DNA of 64,000 bases from Pseudonocardia kunmingensis. GTDB taxonomy: Bacteria; Actinomycetota; Actinomycetes; Mycobacteriales; Pseudonocardiaceae. The stretch is from positions 1,178,001 through 1,242,000 of the forward strand of contig NZ_VFPA01000002.1 of NCBI RefSeq assembly GCF_006716445.1, written 5' to 3'. This document shows, piece after piece, positions 24,771 through 33,751 of the stretch (positions are counted from its first letter, which is position 1; each line of letters opens with the position of its first letter). A program made the translations under genes and the position numbers. The notes under the pieces are model-generated. The model ran no database searches. It was not told where the DNA came from and saw only the letters and a program-made list of their open reading frames with translations.

Positions 24771-26156
24771 GTGTTCGACACGGATGCATTGAGCGGTGGC
24801 CAGCTGAGCGGGCTCATGCTGTCGGTGGCGGTGCTCGGGCTGTTCCTGCTGCTCGGGGTGCTGCTGCGGTACCGGATCCCGGTGCTGAAGCGGTGGTTCA
24901 TCCCCGCGTCGCTCATCGGCGGCGCGGTGGCGCTCGTGCTCGGGCCGCACTTCGTCGGGCTCGTCCCGGAGGAGATGAACGACACCTGGAGCGCCATGCC
25001 CGGCGTGCTCGTCACGGTCGTCTTCGCCCCACTGCTGATGGGCCAGGCGCCGCCGAAGCTGAAGGACGCGGTGGGCGCCGCGGCGCCGCACGTGTTCTAC
25101 AGCTACTTCAGCAGCCTGGTGGTCATCGGGATCCCGGCGCTGCTGTGCGCCCTCCTGCTCGAGCCGGTCTTCGGCGTCAACCCGATGTTCTCGACGATCA
25201 TGGAGATCAGCTGGCCGGGCGGTCACGGCACGGCGGGCGGCATGGCGGGGGTGTTCACCGACCTCGGCTGGGCGGACGGCGGCGACCTGGCCATCGGCTC
25301 CGCGACGTTCGGGCTCCTGTTCGGGATCTTCGGCGGGATGGTGCTGATCAACATCGCGGCCCGGCGGGGGAAGCTCTCCCGGCGGACCGGCGGTGGCGTC
25401 CCGACCGGCAGCGACATCCTCGACGCCGAGCAGGCCGAGGTGCACAGCGTCGGGCGGATCTCCAAGAGCTCGATCGACAACCTCGCCTACCACGCCGCCC
25501 TGATCGCCGCGGCGATCGTGATCGGCTGGGTCCTGCAGTACGTCATCGCCCTGGTGATCGACGGGGTCCCGCTGTTCCCCATGGCGATGATCGGCGGCCT
25601 CCTGGTGCAGCTCGTGGTCGCCCGCACGCCGTTCGCGCCCACGGTCGACAAGCGGACGCTGGGCGCGATCCAGGGTTTCGCCCTCGACCTGCTGGTGGTC
25701 TCCGCGGTCGCCTCGGTGAGCGTGCCGGTGATCCTCACCTACTTCGTGCCGCTGATGATCCTCACCGTGGTGGTGGCGGCGATCAGCGTCGCCGTCTTCT
25801 GGTACGTCAGCCCGCGCATCTTCCGGGAGGACTGGTTCGAGCACGGCATCATCAACTTCGGGTCGATGACCGCCGTGATGTCGGTCGGGCTGGTGCTGCT
25901 GCGCACCGTCGACGCGGACTCCCGCACCGACGCCTTCCGCGCGTACGGGCTGCGCGCGCCGTTCGCCAGCCCGTTCGTGGGCGGCGGCCTGGTCACGGCG
26001 GTGCTCCCCGCACTGGCCCTGTCGCTGGGCAACCTGGTGTTCGGGCTGGCCGCGCTCGCGCTCGCGCTGCTGCTGTGGCTGCTGATGCGGGTGACCGGGC
26101 TGTGGCGCAAGCCGGACCCCGTGCCGGCGGCGGCGCCATCCGGCGGTGGCGCGTGA
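24771..26156 (+). CDS. GltS-type sodium/glutamate symporter family protein
   Basis: A 461-residue membrane protein with two inverted sets of five helices, as in the ESS (GltS) family. The family signature appears as MEISWPGGHGTAGGMAGVF in the first repeat and HGIINFGSMTAVMSVGLVLLR in the second. The GTG start is one base after the oxidase stop. It is the third gene of the RpiR operon and should import the substrate of the two oxidases, probably an acidic amino acid or derivative with Na+. It is longer than typical GltS (about 400 residues) because of the extended loop near residues 200-230. Confidence 0.85.
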   Translation: MFDTDALSGGQLSGLMLSVAVLGLFLLLGVLLRYRIPVLKRWFIPASLIGGAVALVLGPHFVGLVPEEMNDTWSAMPGVLVTVVFAPLLMGQAPPKLKDAVGAAAPHVFYSYFSSLVVIGIPALLCALLLEPVFGVNPMFSTIMEISWPGGHGTAGGMAGVFTDLGWADGGDLAIGSATFGLLFGIFGGMVLINIAARRGKLSRRTGGGVPTGSDILDAEQAEVHSVGRISKSSIDNLAYHAALIAAAIVIGWVLQYVIALVIDGVPLFPMAMIGGLLVQLVVARTPFAPTVDKRTLGAIQGFALDLLVVSAVASVSVPVILTYFVPLMILTVVVAAISVAVFWYVSPRIFREDWFEHGIINFGSMTAVMSVGLVLLRTVDADSRTDAFRAYGLRAPFASPFVGGGLVTAVLPALALSLGNLVFGLAALALALLLWLLMRVTGLWRKPDPVPAAAPSGGGA

Positions 26157-26170
26157 ACCGGGTACGCGCG

Positions 26171-26536
26171 TCAGGCCGGCTGCGGAGCCGCGTCGATGAT
26201 GGCTGCGAGGAGGCGGCACGACTCCTCCAGCTGCTCGATCCGGCCGAGCATCCGGTCGCGGGCCGCGGACAGCTCGGCGACCATCTCCGCGCAGGTGGGT
26301 GACGGGGTCTCGCCCGCACCGCCGTCACTGAAGCAGTGCAGGACCTCGGCGATCAGGTCGGTGTTCAGTCCGGCCGAGATCAGCGTCTGGATGCGGGCCA
26401 CCAGCACGACGTCGCGCGGGTCGAACTCGCGGTAGCCACCGGGTGTGCGCTGCGGGCGCAGGAGGCCCTGCTCGTCGTAGTAGCGCAGTGCTCGCACGCT
26501 GACGCCCGTGCGCTGCGCGAGCTCCCCGATCTTCAT
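26171..26536 (-). CDS. MerR family transcriptional regulator
   Basis: A 121-residue MerR protein. The winged helix starts at once, MKIGELAQRTGVSVRALRYYDEQGLL (residues 1-26), with RTPGGYREFD in the wing, followed by a dimerising coiled coil from about residue 80. A Cys in SPTCAEM and another in EESCRLL are not arranged as a metal site, so it is more like organic-compound sensors that control multidrug pumps. The ATG at 26536 is preferred; GTG at 26539 or an upstream ATG at 26572 are alternatives. It is divergent from an MFS pump whose promoter has the standard MerR operator. Confidence 0.88.
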   Translation of the reverse strand: MKIGELAQRTGVSVRALRYYDEQGLLRPQRTPGGYREFDPRDVVLVARIQTLISAGLNTDLIAEVLHCFSDGGAGETPSPTCAEMVAELSAARDRMLGRIEQLEESCRLLAAIIDAAPQPA

Positions 26537-26555
26537 CACACGTCCGATCTCCGCC

Positions 26556-26587
26556 TTGACCCTCACGTCCACGTGAGACTCTAGCGT
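26556..26587 (+). promoter_or_regulatory. MerR-type promoter with 20-bp spacer and operator
   Basis: TTGACC (26556-26561) and TAGCGT (26582-26587) are separated by 20 bases instead of 17, and the spacer holds a perfect 7+2+7 palindrome, CTCACGTCCACGTGAG at 26562-26577. This is the defining geometry of promoters that MerR proteins untwist for activation. Confidence 0.8.
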
Positions 26588-26655
26588 CCGACGGACAGGG
26601 GCTCCCCGGTCCGCGGGCGGCCTCGAACCGTGGACGCTCGCAGGCAGGGAGAGAC

Positions 26656-28221
26656 GTGGTGGACGTGACGGCGGGGACCCGCGCCGGTCGACGGGAATGG
26701 CTGGCGCTGGGGGTGCTGGCGCTACCGACCGCGGTCCTCTCGATGGACCTCACCGCGCTGCACCTGGCCGCGCCGAGCATCAGTGCCGACCTGGCTCCCT
26801 CCGCTGCCCAGCTCCTGTGGATCCTCGACGTCTACGGCTTCGTGATGGCGGGGTTCCTGCTGGTCATGGGCAGCGTCGGGGACCGGGTCGGGCGGCGCAG
26901 GCTGCTCCTGATCGGTGCGGCGGCCTTCGTCGTGGCCTCGGTGCTCGCATCCCTGGCGACCACTGCGGAGGCGCTGATCGCCGCGCGTGCCCTGCTCGGC
27001 CTCGCCGGCGCGACCCTCATGCCCTCGACGCTCGCGCTCCTGGCGGACACCTTCACGGTGCCGGCCCAGCGTGCCTTCGCGATCGCGTTCTGGATGGTGG
27101 CCTTCACTGCGGGCGAGGCGATGGGCCCGGTGGTCGGCGGCGTGCTGCTGGAGTTCTTCTGGTGGGGTTCGGTGTTCCTCGTCGCCGTGCCCGTCATGGT
27201 GCTGCTGCTGATCCTCGGACCGTTCCTGCTCCCGGAGAGCTCGAGGGACCTGTCCGGGCGGTTCGACCTCGGCGGCGCGGTGCTGCTCCTGGTCGGGCTC
27301 CTGTCGTTCGTCCACGGCATCAAACAGGTCGCGACGGACGGCGTCGCGTGGAGTGCCGCCGCATGGGTCGCCGCCGGGCCGGCCCTCGGGATCGTCTTCG
27401 TGCGTCGACAGCTGCGTTCGCGCGACCCGCTGATGGACCTGCGCCTGTTCGGCCGTTTCGCGTTCAGCGCCGGCCTCGGCGCCCAGATGCTGGCTGTCGC
27501 CGCTGTGGCAGGCACCCAGCTCCTGGTCATGCAGTACCTGCAGGCGACGCTCGGACTCACGCCCCTGCACGCCGGGTTGTGGACGGTGCCGTCGGTCCTG
27601 CTGGGCATCGGTGCCACGCTGCTCGCGCCGGTGCTCGCCCGTCGCGTCCGCCCGGCCGCGGTCGTCGCGGTCGGGCTGGGTACGGCCGCGATCGGGGCCG
27701 CGGTGGTGACCGTCACCGCTCCGGCCATGAGCCTGGCGTGGACGGTCGTGGGCTTCACGGTGCTCTACGTCGGCGTGACACCGACACTGGCCCTGACCAC
27801 CGACCTGATCGTCGGCGCTGCGCCTCCCGAACGTGCCGGCACGGCATCCGGCGTGGCCGAGAGCGGGGCCGAGCTCGGCCTCGCCCTCGGCATCGCGTTG
27901 ATCGGCACGGCGGCGATGGCGCGGTACCGGACCCTGGTCGTGCGGGACGCCCCCGCGGAGGTGGCCGGACCGGTGGTCGAGGACGCGGGCCGTACCGTCG
28001 GCGGCGGTCTCGCGGCCGCAGAGGGCCTACCGGTCGACGCCGGCGTCGCCATGCTCGAGACGGTCCGCTCGTCGTTCGCCGGGGCGGTGCAGCTCGCCGC
28101 CGCCCTGAGCGCGATGGTGCTGGTGGTGGGCGCCGGTCTCGCCGTGGGCCTCCTGCGCGGCGAGCGGCGCGGGACGCCGTCGACCCCGGATTCCCCGGAA
28201 CCGGCCGATGAGCTCAGGTGA
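26656..28221 (+). CDS. MFS efflux pump, DHA2 family (QacA/SmvA-like)
   Basis: A 521-residue, 14-helix transporter. TM1 region LPTAVLSMDLTALHLAAPSI, motif A GSVGDRVGRRRLLLIG and motif C GPVVGGVLLEFFWWGSVF place it with QacA, SmvA and LfrA, pumps for cationic dyes and biocides. It has the acidic residue in TM1 (MDLTALH) that those pumps use for protons and cations. GTG start with GGGAGAG upstream. It is controlled by the divergent MerR through a long-spacer promoter, so induction by its own substrates is likely. Confidence 0.9.
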   Translation: MVDVTAGTRAGRREWLALGVLALPTAVLSMDLTALHLAAPSISADLAPSAAQLLWILDVYGFVMAGFLLVMGSVGDRVGRRRLLLIGAAAFVVASVLASLATTAEALIAARALLGLAGATLMPSTLALLADTFTVPAQRAFAIAFWMVAFTAGEAMGPVVGGVLLEFFWWGSVFLVAVPVMVLLLILGPFLLPESSRDLSGRFDLGGAVLLLVGLLSFVHGIKQVATDGVAWSAAAWVAAGPALGIVFVRRQLRSRDPLMDLRLFGRFAFSAGLGAQMLAVAAVAGTQLLVMQYLQATLGLTPLHAGLWTVPSVLLGIGATLLAPVLARRVRPAAVVAVGLGTAAIGAAVVTVTAPAMSLAWTVVGFTVLYVGVTPTLALTTDLIVGAAPPERAGTASGVAESGAELGLALGIALIGTAAMARYRTLVVRDAPAEVAGPVVEDAGRTVGGGLAAAEGLPVDAGVAMLETVRSSFAGAVQLAAALSAMVLVVGAGLAVGLLRGERRGTPSTPDSPEPADELR

Positions 28222-28247
28222 CGGTGCGCCCCCGGAGGTGCCGTCGC

Positions 28248-29846
28248 TCACCGCGCCACGGACATCGAGGGCGTGTGCTCCAGCAGCTCCCGGGTGTAGG
28301 CGTGCTGCGGGTCGGCGAGCACGTCCGCCACCGGGCCGTGCTCGACGATCCGGCCACCCTGCAGCACGGCGATCCGGTCCGCGACCTCGCGGGCCAGGGC
28401 GATGTTGTGGGTCACGAACAGCATGGCCGTTCCCAGGTCGCGGCGGACCATGGCCAGCAGGTCCAGGATCGCGGCCTGCACCGACACGTCCAGCGCCGAG
28501 GTCACCTCGTCGCACACCAGCACGTCCGGGGCGGTGACCAGCGCGCGGGCGATCGCGGCGCGCTGCCGCTCCCCACCGGACAGCGCGCCGGGGTAGCGGG
28601 CGGCGAACGAGGAGTCGAGCTGCACCTGGTCGAGCATGTCCAGCACGCGGGCGCGGCGGGCGTCGGGGCCGGCGTCGGTGAGGTGGCGCAGCGGCACCTC
28701 CAGGGAGCTGGCGATCGTGCGCCGCGGGTTGAGCGAGGCGAACGGGCTCTGGAACACGTACTGCACGCTGCGCAGCTGGGCGTAGGTGCGCGGGGTGGCC
28801 AGCGGCTCGCCGCTGAGCGACAGCTCGCCCGCGTCCAGGTCCAGCAGCCCGGACAGGCCCCGGGCCAGCGTCGTCTTCCCCGACCCGGACTCGCCGAGCA
28901 GCATCAGGCACTCGCCGGGCCACAGCTCCAGGTCGACGCCGTCCAGCACCGTCTTCGCCCCGTAGCGCTTGCCGGCGCCGGCCACCCGCAGCAGCGGCGT
29001 GCCCGCGCCCTTCCCGGTCGGCACGGCGTCCTTCTCGACGGCCCGGTGCAGATCGGGCACGGCGGCGATCAGCTGGCGGGTGTAGGGGTGCTCCGGCGCG
29101 CCGACGACCTGCGCGACGGTGCCGGTCTCGACGACCTCACCCGCCTGCATGACCGCGACCCGGTCGGCCAGCCCGGCGACCACGGCGAGGTCGTGGGTGA
29201 TGTACAGCGCCGCCGTGCCGGACCGGGTGACCAGGTCCCGGACGGTGTCGAGCACCAGGTCCTGGGTGGTGACGTCCAGGCCGGTGGTCGGCTCGTCGAG
29301 CACGACGACGTCCGGACGGCACGCGAACGCGGCGGCGATCCCGACGCGCTGCTGCTGGCCGCCGGAGAGCTGGTGCGGGTAGCGGCGCAGGAAGGCGTCG
29401 TCGGTGGGCAGCCCGACGTCGGCGAGCACCTCCCGCACCCGCGCGTCCGCGTCGCCGTCGTAGGCGTGCGCCTCCAGCACCTCGCAGACCTGGGTGCTGA
29501 TCCGCAGCAGCGGGTTCAGCGACAGCGCCGGGTCCTGCGGCACGTAGGAGACCAGCCGGCCGCGGATCCCGCGCAGGGTCGCCGCGGGCAGGCCCAGCAG
29601 GTCGTCGTGGGTCTCGGTGTGCCCGTGGAAGGCGATCGCGCCGCCGGTGTGGACCAGCCCGGTGCGGAAGTGCCCGAGCGCGGCGAGCGCGGCCGTCGTC
29701 TTGCCGGAACCGGACTCGCCGACCAGGGCGAGGATCTCCCCGGGCGCGACGGCGTAGCCGACGCCGTGCAGCACCTCCCGGCCGCCGGTGGTGGCGACCC
29801 GCAGGCCCGTGCACTCGATCGTCGGGCTCATGTCGGTGCCGGTCAT
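28248..29846 (-). CDS. Dipeptide/oligopeptide-type ABC transporter, fused tandem ATPase (DppD-DppF)
   Basis: A 532-residue protein holding two complete ATPase domains. Each has Walker A GESGSGKTT, a signature (LSGGQQQRVGIA and LSGGERQRAAIA), Walker B with DEPTTGLDV and DEVTSALDV, and the switch histidine (YITHDLAVV and FVTHNIALA). The oligopeptide family C-terminal extension follows the first domain (EHPYTRQLIAAVP) and ends the second (HAYTRELLEHTP). ATG at 29846 overlaps the permease stop as ATGA. It is the last gene of the carnitine/Opp operon and energises the importer. Confidence 0.92.
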   Translation of the reverse strand: MTGTDMSPTIECTGLRVATTGGREVLHGVGYAVAPGEILALVGESGSGKTTAALAALGHFRTGLVHTGGAIAFHGHTETHDDLLGLPAATLRGIRGRLVSYVPQDPALSLNPLLRISTQVCEVLEAHAYDGDADARVREVLADVGLPTDDAFLRRYPHQLSGGQQQRVGIAAAFACRPDVVVLDEPTTGLDVTTQDLVLDTVRDLVTRSGTAALYITHDLAVVAGLADRVAVMQAGEVVETGTVAQVVGAPEHPYTRQLIAAVPDLHRAVEKDAVPTGKGAGTPLLRVAGAGKRYGAKTVLDGVDLELWPGECLMLLGESGSGKTTLARGLSGLLDLDAGELSLSGEPLATPRTYAQLRSVQYVFQSPFASLNPRRTIASSLEVPLRHLTDAGPDARRARVLDMLDQVQLDSSFAARYPGALSGGERQRAAIARALVTAPDVLVCDEVTSALDVSVQAAILDLLAMVRRDLGTAMLFVTHNIALAREVADRIAVLQGGRIVEHGPVADVLADPQHAYTRELLEHTPSMSVAR

Positions 29847-30700
29847 GTGGCTGCCTCCCCGGTGGTGTCCGCGGACTCCTTGGCCAGCGCGTCGGTGATC
29901 ATGTTCGTGCCGACGGTCAGGACCGCGATGGCGATCACCGGCAGCAGCACGGCCCACGGCGCGACGCTGAGCGCGATCCGGTTCTCGTTGATCTGCAGGC
30001 CCCAGTCGGCGGCGGGCGGCTGGACGCCGAGGCCGAGGAACGACAGCGAGGCCACGTAGCCGATCGAGTAGGTCAGCCGCAGGCCCAGCTCCACCATCAG
30101 CGGACCGGTGATGTTGGGCAGGACCTCGGTGGTGAGGATCCGCCGCCGCGGCACGCCGTACATCCGCGCCGCGAGCACGTAGTCCTGGTTCGCGACGGCC
30201 AGGGTCGCCTGGCGGGCCACCCGCGCCACGCGGGGGATGTGCGTGATGCCGATGACCAGCACCAGCAGCCACCCCGTGGAACCGAGCACGGCCACCGCGA
30301 GCAGCGCCAGCACCAGCTGCGGGAACGACAGCAGCACGTCGCTGCCGCGCATGATCAGCGAGTCGAGCCGGCCCCCCGAGTAGCCGGCGAGCATCCCGGC
30401 GACCGCGCCGCCGACGATGCCGATCGCGGTGGCGGCCAGCGCGTAGAGCAGCACCGGGCCGCCGCCGGCGAGGAAGCGGGTCAGGACGTCGCGGCCGAGG
30501 TCGTCGGTGCCGGCGACGCCGTCGGGGCGGAACGGGCGGCCGGCGAAGTCGTCGACGCCGTAGCCGGTGAGCAGCGGCCCGAGCAGCGGCCCGAGCAGCG
30601 CGATCGCCACGACGGCGAGGGTCAGCACGGCCCCGATCCGGGCCTGGCGCCGGCGGAACGTCCGCCGCAGCAGCCCGGCGGGCACAGCGGGGGCGCTCAT
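29843..30700 (-). CDS. Dipeptide/oligopeptide-type ABC permease (DppC-like)
   Basis: A 285-residue permease with an N-terminal cytoplasmic Arg-rich segment, a first helix, a periplasmic loop with GTDDLGRDVLTRFLAGG (the DppC/OppC signature) and the core of five helices. The EAA loop is ARMYGVPRRRILTTEVLPN, which docks to the ATPase. The ATG at 30700 overlaps the DppB stop (ATGA) and its own stop overlaps the ATPase start. Confidence 0.92.
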   Translation of the reverse strand: MSAPAVPAGLLRRTFRRRQARIGAVLTLAVVAIALLGPLLGPLLTGYGVDDFAGRPFRPDGVAGTDDLGRDVLTRFLAGGGPVLLYALAATAIGIVGGAVAGMLAGYSGGRLDSLIMRGSDVLLSFPQLVLALLAVAVLGSTGWLLVLVIGITHIPRVARVARQATLAVANQDYVLAARMYGVPRRRILTTEVLPNITGPLMVELGLRLTYSIGYVASLSFLGLGVQPPAADWGLQINENRIALSVAPWAVLLPVIAIAVLTVGTNMITDALAKESADTTGEAAT

Positions 30701-31677
30701 GCGGCGGCTCCCGTCGTCGAGTGGCGGATCCGCGGATCGGCGAGCATCCCCGCCACGTCCGCGGCGAGGTTCACGAGCACGTAGAACGCGGCGATGATCA
30801 TCGTGATGGCCTGCACCACCTGGACGTCCCGGGTGGCGACGGCGTCGATCAGGGCCTGGCCGATGCCGGGGTAGCGGAACAGGAACTCCACCACGACGAC
30901 GCCACCGGCGAGCCACGCCAGCTGCAGCGCGATCACCTGGGCGACCGGGCCGATGGTGTGCGGCACGGCGTGGCGGACCAGCACCGTGCGCTCCGGGAGG
31001 CCCTTGAGCCGGGCCATCTCGACGAACCCGGCGTCCAGGGCCTCGGACAGCGTCGCCCGGGTCATCCGGACCACGTAGGGGATCACCACCAGCGCCAGCG
31101 TGACGACCGGCAGCACCAGCTGCTCGGGCCGCGACCACACCGGCTCGCCGGGCCGGGCGAGCGTCACCGACGGCAGCACCCGGAACACCGAGGTCGCGAG
31201 CAGCACCACGAGCAGCACACCGATGACGAACTCGGGCAGCGCGGCGAGCACCAGGCTGGACCCGGAGAGCGCGGAGTCGGTGCGCGAGCCGCGGCGCACC
31301 GCCGCCCAGGCGCCGAGCGCCAGCGCGATCGGCGTGCTGACCACCGCGGTGAGCACCAGCAGTAGCCCGGACGCCGCCAGCCGGCCCGCGAGCAGCTCGG
31401 ACACCGGGCCCTGCGTGGCGGCGGAGAAGCCGAGGTCCCCGGTGAGGATCCCGCCGAGCCACTCCAGGTAGCGCTGCGGGGCGGGCGCGTCCAGCCCGAG
31501 CTGCTCCGACAGCGCCGCCACGCGCTCGGGGGTGGCCTGCTGGCCGAGGATCGCGCGCGCCGGGTCGCCGGGCAGCAGCAGCGTGGCGCCGAACACCAGC
31601 AGCGAGACCACCAGCAGCACCAGCACGCTGATCAACAGCCGCTTGACGATCATGCGGGGGAGCGGGGAGCCGGTCAT
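30697..31677 (-). CDS. Dipeptide/oligopeptide-type ABC permease (DppB-like)
   Basis: A 326-residue permease with VKRLLISVLVLLVVSLLVFGATLLLPGDPA, the DppB/OppB N-terminus, then the EAA loop EMARLKGLPERTVLVRHAVPHT. The ATG at 31677 overlaps the binding-protein stop; an internal ATG at 31653 is also possible and sits nearer the conserved region. It forms the translocation pore with the following permease. Confidence 0.92.
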   Translation of the reverse strand: MTGSPLPRMIVKRLLISVLVLLVVSLLVFGATLLLPGDPARAILGQQATPERVAALSEQLGLDAPAPQRYLEWLGGILTGDLGFSAATQGPVSELLAGRLAASGLLLVLTAVVSTPIALALGAWAAVRRGSRTDSALSGSSLVLAALPEFVIGVLLVVLLATSVFRVLPSVTLARPGEPVWSRPEQLVLPVVTLALVVIPYVVRMTRATLSEALDAGFVEMARLKGLPERTVLVRHAVPHTIGPVAQVIALQLAWLAGGVVVVEFLFRYPGIGQALIDAVATRDVQVVQAITMIIAAFYVLVNLAADVAGMLADPRIRHSTTGAAA

Positions 31678-33224
31678 GCGTTCACCCACGCCTTCCGGAA
31701 CTCGTAGCCGGACAGGGACAGCCCCGTCCGGTTCGGGACGAGCCCGCCGACGTAGGCCTGCGCGGCGTCCACGCGGTTCGGAAAGCCCCAGATGATGTAG
31801 CCGCCGCGGTCGAACTCGATCTCCTGCGCCTGGCGCACCAGCTCCGCGCGCAGCTGCGGGTCCACCTCCGAGCGGGCCCGCCCGATCACGGCCAGGTACT
31901 CGGGATCCTCCCAGTGCGTCTCGTTGAACGGCGCGTCCGGCGTGGACGACTGCGACGCCTGCGGGATGTAGTTGCGGGTGTTCCAGAACGACTGGGCGAA
32001 CTCCCACTGCAGGTACTGGTCGGAGAAGAACGTCGAGGTGTCCACCCGGCGCAGCCCGATCTCGACGCCGGCGGCGCGGGCCTGGGTGGCGAACACCTGC
32101 GCGGCCTCCACCGTGCCCGCCTGGATGGGCGAGGTCACCAGCTCCAGCGACAGGTTCGGCTTCCCGGCCGCGCTCAGCAGGTCGCGGGCGCGCTCCATGT
32201 CCTGCCGGCGCTGCGGGTCGAGGTACTGCGGGTCGAAGCGGGCGTAGAGGTCGACGCCGCGCACGCCCTGCCCGGACAGCACCTGGTTGACCAGCTCGTC
32301 GCGGCCCGCGATGAGGCGCAGCGCCTGCCGCACGCGCACGTCGTCGAACGGGGCGACGTCGACGCGCATGGTGAACGGCAGCCACGACCCGGTCTCGGAG
32401 GTGAGCAGGCGGACCGACTCGTAGGAGCCGACGACCTCGGTGAGCGAGAGCGGGACCTGGTCGATCGCGTCGACCTGGCCCGACAGCAGCGCGTTGATCC
32501 GGGCGTCGTCCTCGGCGAAGTTGATCAGCTCGAGGCGGTCGACGTAGGGCTGGTCGGGGCGCCAGTAGCCGTCGTGGCGGACGAACGCGCTCTGCTGGCC
32601 GGGGGTGAACGACGCGAACCTGAACGCGCCGGTGCCCACCGGGCGTTCGACGTCGAAGTCGGCGGGCACGATGCCGCAGGAGTACTCGCCCAGGTACTGG
32701 TCGAACACGGGGGAGGGCTCGGTCAGCTCGAACCGGACCTGCCGGTCGCCGACGGCGACGACCTCGCGCAGCACCGAGAACTGCGAGGCGCCCGACTTCG
32801 GGTCGTTCGGGTCGGTGATCCGCGCGAACGTGGCGATCACGTCGTCGGGCGTGACCGGGCGGCCGTCGTGGAACGTGATGCCCGGGCGGATCGTCGCGGT
32901 CCAGGCGCGCGCCCCGGGCTCGGCCTGCACCGACTCGGCGACGGCGGGCTGCAGCGTGTAGGCGTCGTCCCAGTGCAGCAGCGGCTCGTAGAGGCTCAGC
33001 GTGCGGGCGATGTCGGGGTTGGTCGCCGGGCTGTGCGGGTCGAGGGTGTCCGACGAGCCGCCGCCGGTCACCCCCACCCGCAGCACGCCGCCGCGGCGCG
33101 GCGGTCCGGCGTCCCGGACGCCGGCGGGGCCGGCGCAGCCGGCCAGCAGCGCCGCCGTGGCGAGCCCGGCGGCACTGCCGAGCAGCCGGCGCCGGCTGAG
33201 CGCCGGCACGGTCGGGCTGATCAT
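31674..33224 (-). CDS. Solute-binding lipoprotein of Opp/Dpp family (SBP_bac_5)
   Basis: A 516-residue family 5 extracellular binding protein. The N-terminus SRRRLLGSAAGLATAALLAGC has a twin-arginine-like signal and a lipobox (LLAGC), so export may use Tat followed by lipidation. The conserved block RPGITFHDGRPVTPDDVIATFARI and the PVGTGAFRF motif are clear. Ligands of this family range from peptides to nickel chelates, opines and carnitine-like compounds; the upstream enzymes suggest a quaternary-amine carboxylate or acyl derivative, but that is inferred only from the operon. It begins 52 bases after the thioesterase. Confidence 0.92.
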   Translation of the reverse strand: MISPTVPALSRRRLLGSAAGLATAALLAGCAGPAGVRDAGPPRRGGVLRVGVTGGGSSDTLDPHSPATNPDIARTLSLYEPLLHWDDAYTLQPAVAESVQAEPGARAWTATIRPGITFHDGRPVTPDDVIATFARITDPNDPKSGASQFSVLREVVAVGDRQVRFELTEPSPVFDQYLGEYSCGIVPADFDVERPVGTGAFRFASFTPGQQSAFVRHDGYWRPDQPYVDRLELINFAEDDARINALLSGQVDAIDQVPLSLTEVVGSYESVRLLTSETGSWLPFTMRVDVAPFDDVRVRQALRLIAGRDELVNQVLSGQGVRGVDLYARFDPQYLDPQRRQDMERARDLLSAAGKPNLSLELVTSPIQAGTVEAAQVFATQARAAGVEIGLRRVDTSTFFSDQYLQWEFAQSFWNTRNYIPQASQSSTPDAPFNETHWEDPEYLAVIGRARSEVDPQLRAELVRQAQEIEFDRGGYIIWGFPNRVDAAQAYVGGLVPNRTGLSLSGYEFRKAWVNA

Positions 33225-33276
33225 GGAGGTGTCTCCTCGTTACAGGCCCCGTGTGATGCGGGGCGGTGGTCGGGGC

Positions 33277-33750
33277 TCAGGTCGGGGGCCGCTGCACCAC
33301 CGTCCCGCCCCGCCCGAGCGGGCTGATGGCACGGCCCGCGTGCTCCGGTTCCTCCGCGGCGGGCCCGGCCAGCGCGTCCAGCTCCGCGGCCACGGCGTCG
33401 GGGAAGGGTCGGGTGCCGTCCGCGCCGACGTGCAGGCACATCAGCTCCTCCGTCGCGGCGATCCGGCCGTCCACGTGCAGCTCGTGCCACAGCCGCAGGC
33501 GCTTCGCGTCGCGGCCGAGCACCCGGGTGCGCACCTGCAGCGCGGCGCCATCGGCGACCTCGCGCAGGTACCGGACGTGCGCCTCCACCGTGTACAGCGA
33601 GCAGCCGGTGGCCTCCCGGTACGCGGCGTCCATCCCGGCGCGTTCCATCAGCGCGGTCGTCGCGTCCCCGAACACGAGGACGTAGTAGGGCTCGGACAGG
33701 TGGCCGTTGTAGTCGATCCACTCCGGCCGGACCGTGTCGGCGTGCTGCAG
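33277..33750 (-). CDS. Hot-dog acyl-CoA thioesterase of carnitine operon; start codon non-standard
   Basis: A thioesterase of about 157 residues. The hot-dog signature VRPEWIDYNGHLSEPYYVLVFGDAT is complete at the N-terminus, but there is no ATG, GTG or TTG before it in frame; the first standard start (GTG at 33675) would cut off the catalytic Asp-Tyr-Asn region. A CTG at 33750, directly after the upstream stop, or an ATC at 33759 that has GGAG six bases before it, could serve. In some bacteria this domain is fused to L-carnitine dehydrogenase, so this may be a split version translated by coupling. It probably hydrolyses betainyl-CoA, releasing glycine betaine. Confidence 0.75.
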   Translation of the reverse strand: MQHADTVRPEWIDYNGHLSEPYYVLVFGDATTALMERAGMDAAYREATGCSLYTVEAHVRYLREVADGAALQVRTRVLGRDAKRLRLWHELHVDGRIAATEELMCLHVGADGTRPFPDAVAAELDALAGPAAEEPEHAGRAISPLGRGGTVVQRPPT

Positions 33751-33751
33751 C

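Noticed and set aside
33277..33675. Thioesterase starting at GTG 33675
   Set aside because: It would delete the conserved VRPEWIDYNGHL region that carries the catalytic residues; a non-standard start is more likely.
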